Positions 17,788 to 26,031 of a stretch of 64,000 nt of DNA are shown piece after piece. The position numbers and the translations under genes were made by a program. Below the pieces are notes generated by a model, which searched no databases, was not told the origin of the DNA, and was given only the letters and a program-made list of their open reading frames with translations. The DNA comes from Prevotellaceae bacterium HUN156 (lineage in GTDB: Bacteria > Bacteroidota > Bacteroidia > Bacteroidales > Bacteroidaceae), in NCBI GenBank assembly GCA_900119285.1, contig FPIT01000008.1:137203-201202 (forward strand). Direction: 5' to 3'. Numbering within the stretch: position 1 is the stretch's first letter; each line of letters opens with the position of its first letter.

Positions 17788-18433
17788 AACCGAGTGCCTC
17801 CTTGCACTTGTCGGTTACATACTGCCAATCGCCAGCCTTTACTCTATCAGACGGGAAGAGCTTAGAACCCATTCCCACACAGAAGACGCCAGCCTTAAAC
17901 CACTTAGTGAGGTTTTCCTCGTCAGGAGAGACACCGCCCGTAACCATAATCTTAGACCAAGGCATGGGAGCCTTCAAACCTTTGACCATGTTAGGACCAA
18001 CAACATCACCAGGGAATACCTTTGTCAGGTCGCAACCAAGTTCCTGAGCTTTACCGATCTCAGAAACGGTCATACAACCTGGGCAGTAAGGAACGAGGCG
18101 ACGATTACATACAGGAGCGATTTCGGGGTTGAACAGCGGACCAACTACGAAGCATGCACCCAACTGGAGATACATGGCTGCAGTAGGCGCGTCAACGACA
18201 GAACCGATACCCAGTGCCAACTCGGGACACTCTTTATCAGCCCACTTCACCAATTCACCGAATACCTCCTGTGCGAAGTCGCCACGATTGGTAAACTCAA
18301 AGGCACGAACGCCACCTTCATAACAGGCTTTTACTACGTTCTTGCAAACTTCTAAATCCTTGTGATAGAAGACGGGTACCATACCAGTATCACCTATCTT
18401 CTGCATCACTGCTATCTTATCAAATTTTGCCAT
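17765..18433 (-). CDS. eda: KDPG/KHG aldolase
   Basis: A 222-residue class I aldolase splitting 2-keto-3-deoxy-6-phosphogluconate into pyruvate and glyceraldehyde-3-phosphate. Visible: Glu in [22 protein letters not shown], phosphate-binding/lysine region [15 protein letters not shown] and [10 protein letters not shown] with [10 protein letters not shown]; the Schiff-base Lys is expected in the SKIMVTGG / DLTKVFPG region. Follows kdgK with a 77 bp gap filled by a 10 bp tandem array, and its 3' end overlaps the sensor kinase start, linking this pathway to a two-component system. Confidence 0.93.
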   Translation of the reverse strand: MAKFDKIAVMQKIGDTGMVPVFYHKDLEVCKNVVKACYEGGVRAFEFTNRGDFAQEVFGELVKWADKECPELALGIGSVVDAPTAAMYLQLGACFVVGPLFNPEIAPVCNRRLVPYCPGCMTVSEIGKAQELGCDLTKVFPGDVVGPNMVKGLKAPMPWSKIMVTGGVSPDEENLTKWFKAGVFCVGMGSKLFPSDRVKAGDWQYVTDKCKEALGYVAKARA

Positions 18434-18437
18434 AATT

Positions 18438-18507
18438 CTAGATATTGCTAGGGGTTTCTAGGGTTCTCTAGGATGTCCCAGGTCTTCCTAGGTTCTCCTA
18501 GGATAAT
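18438..18507. repeat. Seven tandem 10 bp units (CTAGGnnnnn) filling the kdgK-eda gap
   Basis: Exact 10 bp periodicity from 18438: CTAGATATTG, CTAGGGGTTT, CTAGGGTTCT, CTAGGATGTC, CCAGGTCTTC, CTAGGTTCTC, CTAGGATAAT. It occupies the gap almost completely, so it is transcribed between kdgK and eda. Confidence 0.92.
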
Positions 18508-18510
18508 TCT

Positions 18511-19533
18511 TTATCTCTGCACTCTTCCGTTGGCATTACCACCTGCAAGTGCCTCAACCTCCTCTACAGATACCAGGTTAAAGTCGCCATTGATGGTATG
18601 CTTCAGAGCAGAAGCAGCTACAGCAAACTCAAGAGCCTCACCCTGAGTTTTCTTAGTCAGCAAGCCATGAATCAAACCACCAGAGAATGAGTCGCCACCA
18701 CCAACACGGTCGATGATAGGATTAATCTCATAACGCTTTGACTGATAGAACTCCTTACCATCGTAGATAAGTGCCTTCCAACCATTGAAAGTAGCACTAT
18801 AGCTCTCGCGGAGTGTTGATACTACATACTTGAAGCCAAACTCCTGCATCATCTGCTTGAAGATGCCCTCATAGCCAGCAGCATCAGTCTGTCCACCCTC
18901 AACATCAGCATCAGGCTTAAAGCCAAGACAAAGCTCAGCATCTTCCTCATTGCCGATACATACATCTACATATTTCATCAGCGGACGCATAATAGAGATA
19001 GCCTTCTCTGAGGTCCACAGCTTCTTACGGAAATTCAGGTCTACACTAACGGTAACACCATGACGTTTAGCAGCTTCACAAGCCAGACGAGTAAGCTCAG
19101 CAGCCTTATCTGAGATAGCAGGTGTAATACCACTCCAATGGAACCAAGCAGCCCCCTCCATAATCTTATCGAAATCGAAATCCTGTGGCTCTGCCTCAGC
19201 GATAGATGAGTGAGCACGGTCGTAGATAACCTTTGAAGGACGCATTGACGCACCAGTCTCAGCATAATACAAACCTACACGGTCACCACCGCGAGCTACA
19301 AACTGTGTGTTTACACCATAACGGCGCAGGGCATTGACAGCAATTTGACCAATCTCGTGTTTAGGAAGCTTGGAAACATAGTAAGCCTCATGTCCATAGT
19401 TAGCTAATGAGATTGCCACATTGGCCTCACCGCCACCAGGGATAATGCGGAAAGACTCACTCTGAATAAAACGGTCGTTGCCCATGGGCGACAGGCGAAG
19501 CATAATCTCGCCCAGTGTTACTATTTTTGCCAT
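18511..19533 (-). CDS. kdgK: 2-dehydro-3-deoxygluconokinase (PfkB family)
   Basis: A 340-residue PfkB/ribokinase-family sugar kinase making KDPG from 2-keto-3-deoxygluconate, the step before Eda. Signature 1 lies in IIPGGGEANVAISLANYG and signature 2 in RVGGGDSFSGGLIHGLL with the catalytic Asp of GGGDSFSGG. Assignment to KDG rather than another sugar rests on the adjacent eda and the divergent uxaA. Promoter at 19576-19583. Confidence 0.9.
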   Translation of the reverse strand: MAKIVTLGEIMLRLSPMGNDRFIQSESFRIIPGGGEANVAISLANYGHEAYYVSKLPKHEIGQIAVNALRRYGVNTQFVARGGDRVGLYYAETGASMRPSKVIYDRAHSSIAEAEPQDFDFDKIMEGAAWFHWSGITPAISDKAAELTRLACEAAKRHGVTVSVDLNFRKKLWTSEKAISIMRPLMKYVDVCIGNEEDAELCLGFKPDADVEGGQTDAAGYEGIFKQMMQEFGFKYVVSTLRESYSATFNGWKALIYDGKEFYQSKRYEINPIIDRVGGGDSFSGGLIHGLLTKKTQGEALEFAVAASALKHTINGDFNLVSVEEVEALAGGNANGRVQR

Positions 19534-19575
19534 TTGTTTTAGTTAAATGTTCAAATTTATATTTTAAAGTGATTG

Positions 19576-19583
19576 CAAAGATA
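19576..19583 (-). promoter_or_regulatory. Promoter -7 box for kdgK-eda
   Basis: TATCTTTG on the minus strand, 42 nt before the kdgK ATG. A small inverted repeat, GTTAT-GATA-ATAAC (19622-19635), lies between this and the divergent regulator promoter and is a candidate operator; the second point is speculative. Confidence 0.65.
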
Positions 19584-19697
19584 CTACTATTTTTTATAAC
19601 GGCAAAGAAAAACAACAAAATGTTATGATAATAACCCACGAAACTACATAAGTAGAAAATAATCCGATAAAAAATTGCAATGTATCATTTTTTTCAT

Positions 19698-19705
19698 TAC
19701 CTTTG
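19698..19705 (+). promoter_or_regulatory. Promoter -7 box for the LacI-type regulator and uxaA
   Basis: TACCTTTG with only 8 nt between its last base and the ATG at 19714, so the transcript would be leaderless or nearly so. Confidence 0.72.
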
Positions 19706-19713
19706 CAGAAACT

Positions 19714-20784
19714 ATGGATACTACGAAGATCAGAATCAAGGACATTGCCGAACGTGCTGGTGTCAGCGTCGGCACGGTGGACCGTGTACTACACGAGCGC
19801 CCCAACGTGTCTCCAAAAGCATTGGAGAAAGTTAAGAAGGCTTTAGAAGAGATGGACTACAAGCCTAATATGTATGCCTCAGCTCTGGCATACAACAAGT
19901 CCTATACCTTCTATTGTGTGATGCCTAAGCATGAGTCAGAAGCTTATTGGGAGGAGATTGAAGAAGGAGCGCACACTGCGAGTGACCGTTTCCGTGACTT
20001 CCGCGTCTCTCATAAGATCATGTATTACAACCGTTTCTCGGTAGACACGTTCGACAAGACTATGTCAGAAATCCTCAAGCAGGAACCTGACGGTGTTGTA
20101 GTAGTGCCTTCACGTTTGGATGTTACTACGAAGTATGCTAACATTATGCACGAAAGAAACATCCCGTTTATCCTACTCGACTCCTATATGCCCGACCTGA
20201 AGCCACTGTCATTCTTCGGACAGGATTCTTTCTGTAGTGGTTACTTTGCAGCACGCATGATGATGCTGTTCACACCGAAGGAGAAAGAAATCATGCTGAT
20301 GAAGCAGATGCGCAACGGCAATGTGGCTTCTAAGCAGCAGGAGAACCGTGAGACTGGTTTCCGTCATTATATGCGCGACCACTTCCCTAACGTCAAGATT
20401 CATGAGCTCAACTTATCGCTCGACGAGAAGCGCGAAAACTACGACGGCATCCTGGAGAAATTTTTCAAAGAGCATCCATTAGTTCACCATTGCATCACAT
20501 TCAACTCTAAAGCCCACTTGGTAGGCGAATACCTGCTAAAGAGCAATATGCGCAACATTCAGATTATGGGTTACGATATGGTTCCCAAGAATGCCGAATG
20601 TCTGCGTCAGGGCAGTATCTCTTGTCTGGTAGCCCAGCATGCCTTCATGCAGGGTTATGCTTGTATCGATGCATTGTTCAATGCCATCATCCTGAAGAAA
20701 GAAGTAGATCCTGTCAACTACATGCCTATCGAATTGCTGACAAGAGAGAATGTTGACTTCTATCGCAGAAAGAATATCGGATAA
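19714..20784 (+). CDS. LacI-family transcriptional regulator, probable uronate regulator
   Basis: A 356-residue regulator. The LacI helix-turn-helix is intact (IRIKDIAERAGVSVGTVDRV followed by the hinge VSPKALEKVKKALEEMDYKPN), then a periplasmic-binding-protein-like sugar domain (SFFGQDSFCSGYFAARMMM; IMGYDMVPKNAECLRQG). I use the start at 19714, just after the promoter, and not an in-frame Met 13 codons upstream that overlaps it. It is 5 bp upstream of uxaA and divergent from kdgK-eda, so it most likely controls hexuronate degradation, with a uronate or KDG as effector (inference). Confidence 0.9.
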   Translation: MDTTKIRIKDIAERAGVSVGTVDRVLHERPNVSPKALEKVKKALEEMDYKPNMYASALAYNKSYTFYCVMPKHESEAYWEEIEEGAHTASDRFRDFRVSHKIMYYNRFSVDTFDKTMSEILKQEPDGVVVVPSRLDVTTKYANIMHERNIPFILLDSYMPDLKPLSFFGQDSFCSGYFAARMMMLFTPKEKEIMLMKQMRNGNVASKQQENRETGFRHYMRDHFPNVKIHELNLSLDEKRENYDGILEKFFKEHPLVHHCITFNSKAHLVGEYLLKSNMRNIQIMGYDMVPKNAECLRQGSISCLVAQHAFMQGYACIDALFNAIILKKEVDPVNYMPIELLTRENVDFYRRKNIG

Positions 20785-20789
20785 GAAGC

Positions 20790-22307
20790 ATGAAACAAAC
20801 AACTTTCCTAAAAATCAATTCCGCCGACTCGGTGGTAGTATGTCTTGCGCCCAAAAAGAAGGGGGACATCATCGAGATTGACGGACAACAAATCACCGTC
20901 AATCAAGACACTCCTGCTGGTCATAAGATACTTATCAAGGACACACAAGAGGGTGAAGATATCATCAAATACGGCTATCCCATTGGTCACGCCCGACAGA
21001 CGCTAAAAGCTGGCGATTGGGTAAACGAAGATAATCTGCAGACCAATCTTAGCGGAACACTAAATTATACATACAATCCTGTTTCCCAGAAACTTAGCAT
21101 TAAAGACGAAAAGCGAAGCTTTAAGGGATATATTCGTAAGAATGGAGACGTTGGTGTACGCAATGAATTATGGATTGTGCCCACTGTTGGCTGTGTTAAT
21201 GGTATCGCTGACAAGCTCATTGAAAAGTTCAAAGAGGAAATCAATTTCAATCATTCAACAGCCAGCACCAAACACATTGACGCCATCCATGCTTGGCATC
21301 ACAACTACGGTTGTTCACAACTCAGCGAAGACCATGAGAATACGCGCAAAATTCTTCGCGACATCTGTCTACACCCCAATGCTGGTGGTGTCTTGGTATT
21401 GAGTTTAGGATGTGAGAACAATCAGCCTGAAGACTTTATGGCAATGCTGGGCGACTACGACAAAGCCCGCATCAAACTACTGGTCACTCAGCGTGTAGAA
21501 GGTGACGAGATAGAAGCTGGCCTGGAGATTCTGCGCGAACTATATAACACAGCAGCTCAAGACCAGCGTGAGGATGTCAGCGTATCGAAGCTACGCGTAG
21601 GATTAAAGTGTGGTGGCAGCGACGGATTCTCTGGCATCACTGCCAACCCATTAGTGGGCGAATTCAGCGACTGGCTAGTAGCACAGGGCGGAACGAGCAT
21701 ACTGACAGAGGTTCCTGAGATGTTTGGTGCCGAAACGATATTGATGAATCGCTGCGAGACGCGCGAACTCTTCGAACAGACAGTATCAATGGTCAACAAC
21801 TTCAAGAACTATTTTCTCTCTCATGGCGAACCCGTTGGCGAGAATCCCTCACCAGGCAATAAGGCTGGTGGCATCTCGACATTAGAGGATAAGGCACTGG
21901 GCTGCACACAGAAGTGTGGCAAGACTCCCGTGAGTGGTGTGATGGAGTATGGCGATCGCCTTCAGCATACTGGTCTTAACCTACTGTCAGCTCCTGGCAA
22001 CGACCTCGTAGCCTCAACAGCATTAGCTGCTGCTGGTTGTCATATCGTACTCTTCACCACTGGTCGAGGTACGCCTTTTGGCACTTTCGTTCCAACCATG
22101 AAGATAGCTACCAACCCTACCCTCGCCAAGAACAAACCACACTGGGTGGATTTCTCCGCAGGACAGTTGGTTGAAGGACGCACCATGACAGAACTGGTAC
22201 CCGAATTCATTGATAAGGTATTGGCAGTAGCCAGCGGTGAGCCAGCTCGCAACGAAGAGAACGGCTATCGTGAAATATCTATCTTCAAAAATGGAGTGAC
22301 ATTGTAA
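20790..22307 (+). CDS. uxaA: Altronate dehydratase
   Basis: A 505-residue UxaA, which dehydrates D-altronate to 2-keto-3-deoxygluconate in galacturonate degradation. N-terminal SAF domain (about 1-95; IEIDGQQITVNQDTPAGHKI), then the catalytic region with GYIRKNGDVGVRNELWIVPT, HNYGCSQLSEDHENT, LGCENNQPEDF, LKCGGSDGFSGITANP, and GCTQKCGKTPVSGVMEYGD. Its product feeds KdgK and Eda across the divergent promoter region. Isomerase, reductase and transporter genes are not in the window. Ends at a clear terminator. Confidence 0.94.
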   Translation: MKQTTFLKINSADSVVVCLAPKKKGDIIEIDGQQITVNQDTPAGHKILIKDTQEGEDIIKYGYPIGHARQTLKAGDWVNEDNLQTNLSGTLNYTYNPVSQKLSIKDEKRSFKGYIRKNGDVGVRNELWIVPTVGCVNGIADKLIEKFKEEINFNHSTASTKHIDAIHAWHHNYGCSQLSEDHENTRKILRDICLHPNAGGVLVLSLGCENNQPEDFMAMLGDYDKARIKLLVTQRVEGDEIEAGLEILRELYNTAAQDQREDVSVSKLRVGLKCGGSDGFSGITANPLVGEFSDWLVAQGGTSILTEVPEMFGAETILMNRCETRELFEQTVSMVNNFKNYFLSHGEPVGENPSPGNKAGGISTLEDKALGCTQKCGKTPVSGVMEYGDRLQHTGLNLLSAPGNDLVASTALAAAGCHIVLFTTGRGTPFGTFVPTMKIATNPTLAKNKPHWVDFSAGQLVEGRTMTELVPEFIDKVLAVASGEPARNEENGYREISIFKNGVTL

Positions 22308-22329
22308 GAAGTGAGAAGTAAGAGATAAG

Positions 22330-22370
22330 AAAAACGTCAGTACAAGAGATGCACTGACGTTTTTCTTTTT
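22330..22370 (+). terminator. Intrinsic terminator after uxaA
   Basis: Stem AAAAACGTCAGT / ACTGACGTTTTT with an 11 nt loop, followed by CTTTTT. The preceding bases 22308-22335 form about four 7 bp units of GAAGTGA type. Confidence 0.88.
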
Positions 22371-22385
22371 ATGTTTTACAAATGC

Positions 22386-23426
22386 TTACTGAATGCCGTC
22401 TTCACGAAGTTTCTGCTGCCACTTCCATGCAGACTTCAGAACTTCTTCTGTAGGAGTCTCTGCTTTCCAGCCCAACACCTTGTTGGCTTTATCCACATTA
22501 CCCCAAACCTGCTCGATATCGCCTTCACGACGAGGAGCATAGGTCCAGTTCACCTTCACACCTGTAGCCTTCTCAAAGCCTTCAACGACCTCCAATGTAG
22601 ACAGTCCCTTACCTGTACCGATATTAAATACCTCTACAGCCTCCGTATCAGGATTGTCGAGTACACGCTCCATAGCCTTTACGTGAGCCTTTGCCAAGTC
22701 AACAACGTAAATATAGTCGCGGATACAAGTATGGTCGGGTGTATTATAGTCGTTACCGAAAATCTTCAGCTGCTGACGAATACCCATAGCGGTCTGAGTA
22801 ACGAAAGGAATCAGATTCATGGGCACACCATTGGGCAACTCACCAATCAGTGCAGAGGGATGAGCACCGATAGGATTGAAGTAGCGCAGCAGAATAGCCT
22901 TCACGGGAGCACCAGAATGTACATAGTCATGGATAATTTCCTCGTTAATCTGCTTTGTATTGCCATAAGGCGACATAGCCTTCTGAACGGGAGCATTCTC
23001 CGTTACAGGCAGATTCTCCTGTGAGGGCTGACCATATACCGTGCATGAACTTGAGAAAATGATACCCTTCACATCATACTTAGGCATCAGCTCTAACAAG
23101 TTGATGAGCGACACCAAGTTATTACGATAGTAAAGCAAAGGCTTTTCTACGCTCTCACCCACAGCCTTTGATGCTGCAAAGTGGATAATACCAGAGATAT
23201 CAGGATACTTCTGGAATACGCGCTCCATTGCAGCATAGTCACAGCAGTCCACCTGTTCGAAAGCTGGGCGTTGGCCCGTTATCTTCTCAATTCCGTCAAG
23301 TACATTGATATTTGAGTTAGAGAGGTTATCCACAATAACTACTTTGTAACCAGCCTCCTGTAACTCCACTGTAGTATGACTTCCAATAAAGCCTGTACCA
23401 CCTGTCACTAGAATAGTTTGTTTCAT
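22386..23426 (-). CDS. galE: UDP-glucose 4-epimerase
   Basis: A 346-residue short-chain dehydrogenase/reductase. The NAD motif is ILVTGGTGFIGSHTTVELQ, the catalytic Ser is in FSSSCTVYG, and the Tyr-xxx-Lys pair is YGNTK (about 154-158). Converts UDP-glucose and UDP-galactose. It lies between the uxaA terminator and the tRNA-Asp terminator, so it probably has its own promoter within 23427-23455, which I could not place. Confidence 0.95.
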   Translation of the reverse strand: MKQTILVTGGTGFIGSHTTVELQEAGYKVVIVDNLSNSNINVLDGIEKITGQRPAFEQVDCCDYAAMERVFQKYPDISGIIHFAASKAVGESVEKPLLYYRNNLVSLINLLELMPKYDVKGIIFSSSCTVYGQPSQENLPVTENAPVQKAMSPYGNTKQINEEIIHDYVHSGAPVKAILLRYFNPIGAHPSALIGELPNGVPMNLIPFVTQTAMGIRQQLKIFGNDYNTPDHTCIRDYIYVVDLAKAHVKAMERVLDNPDTEAVEVFNIGTGKGLSTLEVVEGFEKATGVKVNWTYAPRREGDIEQVWGNVDKANKVLGWKAETPTEEVLKSAWKWQQKLREDGIQ

Positions 23427-23458
23427 TCCTTTTGTGTTTATAGGTTCCTTAATGAGAA

Positions 23459-23488
23459 AAGCTCAATGAACGTGTGTTCAATGAGCTT
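23459..23488 (-). terminator. Terminator of the tRNA-Asp pair
   Basis: Stem AAGCTCAATGAAC / GTTCAATGAGCTT with a 4 nt loop; on the minus strand it ends in AGCTTTTCTC. It lies 11 bp beyond the distal tRNA. Confidence 0.85.
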
Positions 23489-23498
23489 CCTAAGTTTG

Positions 23499-23572
23499 CG
23501 GTGCGTACGAGACTCGAACTCGTGACCTCCTGCGTGACAGGCAGGCATTCTAACCTACTGAACTAACGCACC
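23499..23572 (-). tRNA. tRNA-Asp (GTC), copy 2
   Basis: On the minus strand a 74 nt cloverleaf begins GGTGCGTTAGTTCAGT; the anticodon arm is CCTGCCTGTCACGCAGG with anticodon GTC, the T arm carries GTTCGAGTC, and the acceptor 3' side is ACGCACC with discriminator G. CCA is not encoded. Sequence identical to the copy at 23626-23699. Confidence 0.97.
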
Positions 23573-23625
23573 TTCATAACAAAATTTCAATCCCACGAAG
23601 TGGACTCACCTCACAACATTTCAAG

Positions 23626-23699
23626 CGGTGCGTACGAGACTCGAACTCGTGACCTCCTGCGTGACAGGCAGGCATTCTAACCTACTGAACTAACGCACC
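23626..23699 (-). tRNA. tRNA-Asp (GTC), copy 1
   Basis: Identical 74 nt cloverleaf with anticodon GTC, separated by 53 bp from the downstream copy. Both are read from the promoter at 23729-23759 and end at 23459-23488. Confidence 0.97.
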
Positions 23700-23728
23700 A
23701 AAGTCTTGCTCTTGTTGTTTAGCGGGTG

Positions 23729-23759
23729 CAAAGGTAATGAGAATTTTCGAATATACAAA
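23729..23759 (-). promoter_or_regulatory. Promoter of the tRNA-Asp pair
   Basis: Minus-strand TTTG at 23759-23756 and TACCTTTG at 23736-23729, separated by about 19 bp. Very close fit to the Bacteroidota housekeeping promoter. Confidence 0.82.
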
Positions 23760-23776
23760 ACTTTTTGGCGAAAAGT

Positions 23777-24271
23777 TTATAAAAATCTTTGCATTAGTAC
23801 CGCATCATGGTATTTTTTGCCATCAAACAGCCATTCTTTGAGCATATTTTGAGTATTAAAGCCCACTTTTTCGAACAACGACAATGCAGCTTTATTGTCT
23901 ACATCAACGATGACATAGAGCTGGTGAAGATGTATAATTCTGACTGCATAGTCACATAATGCTTCTATAGCAGCCGCTGCATATCCCTTTCTACGATAGT
24001 CTGACTGGATAACGATGCCCACCTCTGCGCGCTGATGTTGCGGGTCAAAATTTACCAAGTCGGCTATTCCTACCGCCTCACCCTTATCACTCTCCACGAT
24101 AAGACGCATCTGGCGGTCGGCAAAGATATCATCGCTGGATGTAGCAATATAGTCGTGTAGTGTATAGCGACTGTAGGGCACATTCGTGGTACCCACCTGC
24201 CACAAACTGTGATTATTCTCTATCTGATAGAGTAAATCCAGATCCTCGGGTTCTATAGCACGTAATTTCAT
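23777..24271 (-). CDS. GNAT family N-acetyltransferase
   Basis: A 164-residue acetyltransferase of the RimJ/RimL/SpeG-like group. The acetyl-CoA-binding motif A is EVGIVIQSDYRRKGYAAAAI (about 84-103), with the Q/RxxGxG/A element as RRKGYA; DVDNKAALSLFEKVGF is motif B. The substrate cannot be told: it could be a polyamine, ribosomal protein or sugar amine. Its ATG overlaps the glycosyltransferase stop (ATGA, 24268-24271), making it the last gene of the engB operon. Confidence 0.88.
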   Translation of the reverse strand: MKLRAIEPEDLDLLYQIENNHSLWQVGTTNVPYSRYTLHDYIATSSDDIFADRQMRLIVESDKGEAVGIADLVNFDPQHQRAEVGIVIQSDYRRKGYAAAAIEALCDYAVRIIHLHQLYVIVDVDNKAALSLFEKVGFNTQNMLKEWLFDGKKYHDAVLMQRFL

Positions 24272-25128
24272 GAGCGCGGATGTAATAAATGGTGGAATCG
24301 CTGTGTCATCATTGGTATCAATGCCATGAGGGCTCTTGTGTATATAGCCAACTGTATTGGCAGCGAGAAGAAGATACTCAAGTGTCCGTAGTGCTTACGG
24401 AAGAAGATGAGCATTGCCTGATAGAAGGTGTGCACATAGCGGAAGGTAGACTTCTGCGTTGACTCTCCTTTATAATGAATAATGTCAAAAGGCAGATACC
24501 AGTTCTGCCAACCGCCTTTCAGCAGTCGGAAACTGAGGTCAATATCCTCGCCATACATAAAGTAGTCTTCGTCTAACAAACCTATCTGGTCGAGAGCCTT
24601 ACGGCGCAACATAAAGAAAGCGCCACTGATTACCTCTATCTGTCCAGGCTCGTCCCACGACAGATGACTCATATAGTAGCGTTGTGTTGCTCCCAGCATT
24701 TTCAACATGGCCACCCATGGTGTAGGCAGCGCACGTCGTGATTCCGGAGCGGCATAGCCCTCACGTGTCAGCATGCGCACTCCTGCCCCACCCGCTTCCG
24801 GATGACTATCCATGAAGTCGAGCACACCGTGCAGTGTATTCTCATAGACCACAGTATCAGGATTCAGCAGCAACACATATTCTGAATCCATACAACGAAT
24901 AGCCTGATTGTTGGCACGCGCAAAACCTACATTCTCCTGATTGGCTATGAAGTGCACATCAGGATGACGAGGCTGCAAGGTCTCTACCGTAGCGTCTGTC
25001 GACAGGTTGTCAACTACGTATATCTCGCCATCAATGCCCTGCAGTGCGCGCTTCACGCTCTGCAGACATTCGTCCAACAGTTGACAGACGTTATAACTGA
25101 CGATGACTATGCTGATTTTCTTGGCCAT
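24268..25128 (-). CDS. Family 2 glycosyltransferase
   Basis: A 286-residue GT-A enzyme starting MAKKISIVIVSYNVCQLLDE; an in-frame start 41 codons upstream would overlap the preceding gene fully and is unlikely. Visible: VVDNLSTDAT, the metal site LLLNPDTVV, ISGAFFMLRRKAL and the catalytic region DEDYFMYGEDIDLSFRLLKG. This pattern is that of WbbL-like rhamnosyl/sugar transferases of cell-surface glycans. C-terminal hydrophobic and basic stretch suggests membrane association. Acceptor and donor unknown. Overlaps the upstream membrane protein by 22 bp. Confidence 0.88.
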   Translation of the reverse strand: MAKKISIVIVSYNVCQLLDECLQSVKRALQGIDGEIYVVDNLSTDATVETLQPRHPDVHFIANQENVGFARANNQAIRCMDSEYVLLLNPDTVVYENTLHGVLDFMDSHPEAGGAGVRMLTREGYAAPESRRALPTPWVAMLKMLGATQRYYMSHLSWDEPGQIEVISGAFFMLRRKALDQIGLLDEDYFMYGEDIDLSFRLLKGGWQNWYLPFDIIHYKGESTQKSTFRYVHTFYQAMLIFFRKHYGHLSIFFSLPIQLAIYTRALMALIPMMTQRFHHLLHPRS

Positions 25129-25346
25129 ACGAAAGGAAGACAAAGTACAAGGATAATACCTAAGTAGAAGAACGGAGTGGTCTGATAAATGGCATAGAGC
25201 ACGCCATTGATTAACAACGGAACGACGATAAGAGCCATCCGTAGTTTCCACGACTTCTTAAATAGGCGCAATCCCATATAAGCACAGAGCAGTGTTGCCA
25301 GCTCCATGAATGTCGTTAATAAGAATTGTATCGTTTCTGTGTTCAT
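25107..25346 (-). CDS. Small membrane protein (79 aa)
   Basis: Start chosen at MNTETIQFLLTTFMELATLL. Two to three membrane helices (ELATLLCAYMGLRLF, MALIVVPLLINGVLYAIY and FFYLGIILVLCLPFVW) and a basic end PRKSA. I recognise no family. It sits between recR and the glycosyltransferase and overlaps the latter by 22 bp; a helper role in surface-glycan export or anchoring is possible but unsupported. Confidence 0.65.
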   Translation of the reverse strand: MNTETIQFLLTTFMELATLLCAYMGLRLFKKSWKLRMALIVVPLLINGVLYAIYQTTPFFYLGIILVLCLPFVWPRKSA

Positions 25347-25371
25347 GTTTTCAATACTTAATGCACAATGT

Positions 25372-25989
25372 TCAATGTCCCTCAAACGGTGTTCTATTGA
25401 GGATTGATCGTCCCAACGTTACCTCGTCGGTATATTCCAGTTCGTCGCCCACGCTGATGCCTCGTGCGATGATGCTCAGTTTCACATCCGTATAGGGCGC
25501 CAGTTTGCGGAAGATGTAGAAGTTGGTGGTGTCGCCCTCCATTGTAGAGCTCAGCGCCAGTATAACCTCTTTTACGCCCCCCTCTTTCACACGTTCCACC
25601 AGCGAGTCTATCTCCAAGTCGGCAGGTCCCACGCCATCCATTGGTGAGATGACTCCTCCCAACACATGATAGACGCCCTGATACTGCTGGGTATTCTCTA
25701 CAGCCATTACGTCCTGAATGTTCTCCACCACACAGATGATTGACTCGTCGCGTCGTGGGTCGCTGCAGATGGGGCATATCTCACTGTCGCTGATGTTATG
25801 ACAAACACTGCAGCGCTTCACCTCCTGTCGCATGCGGGCAATAGTCTCTGTAAACTGCAGCACCTCGTCAGTCTCTTGGCGCAACAGATGCAGTACCAGT
25901 CGCAGAGCCGTCTTGCGCCCCACTCCTGGCAGTTTGCTGAATTCCTGCACCGCCTTCTCCAGTAGTTCCGATGGGTATTGTTCTATCAT
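25372..25989 (-). CDS. recR: Recombination protein RecR
   Basis: A 205-residue RecR acting with RecF/RecO in loading RecA at gaps. N-terminal helix-hairpin-helix ([20 protein letters not shown]), C4 zinc finger [16 protein letters not shown] (about 57-72), Toprim domain with [16 protein letters not shown] and the Walker-B-like end [14 protein letters not shown]. Third gene of an engB-ABC-F-recR-membrane protein-GT2-GNAT run. Confidence 0.95.
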   Translation of the reverse strand: MIEQYPSELLEKAVQEFSKLPGVGRKTALRLVLHLLRQETDEVLQFTETIARMRQEVKRCSVCHNISDSEICPICSDPRRDESIICVVENIQDVMAVENTQQYQGVYHVLGGVISPMDGVGPADLEIDSLVERVKEGGVKEVILALSSTMEGDTTNFYIFRKLAPYTDVKLSIIARGISVGDELEYTDEVTLGRSILNRTPFEGH

Positions 25990-25996
25990 AATGCTT

Positions 25997-26031
25997 AACT
26001 GTCAACTCTCAACTTTCAACTTTCAACTTCA
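25997..26031. repeat. Heptamer array between the ABC-F gene and recR
   Basis: Five 7 bp units related to TCAACTT (TTGAAAG on the minus strand), covering the 26 bp gap and the last codons of the ABC-F gene. Confidence 0.85.

Noticed and set aside
18438..18507. CRISPR array
   Set aside because: Period is only 10 bp with no spacers of usual length; no cas genes occur anywhere in the window. No other array in the window has CRISPR geometry.
23499..23699. Integrated element att sites at the duplicated tRNA-Asp
   Set aside because: Identical tRNA copies can flank integrations, but only 53 bp separate them and both are complete genes sharing one promoter and terminator.
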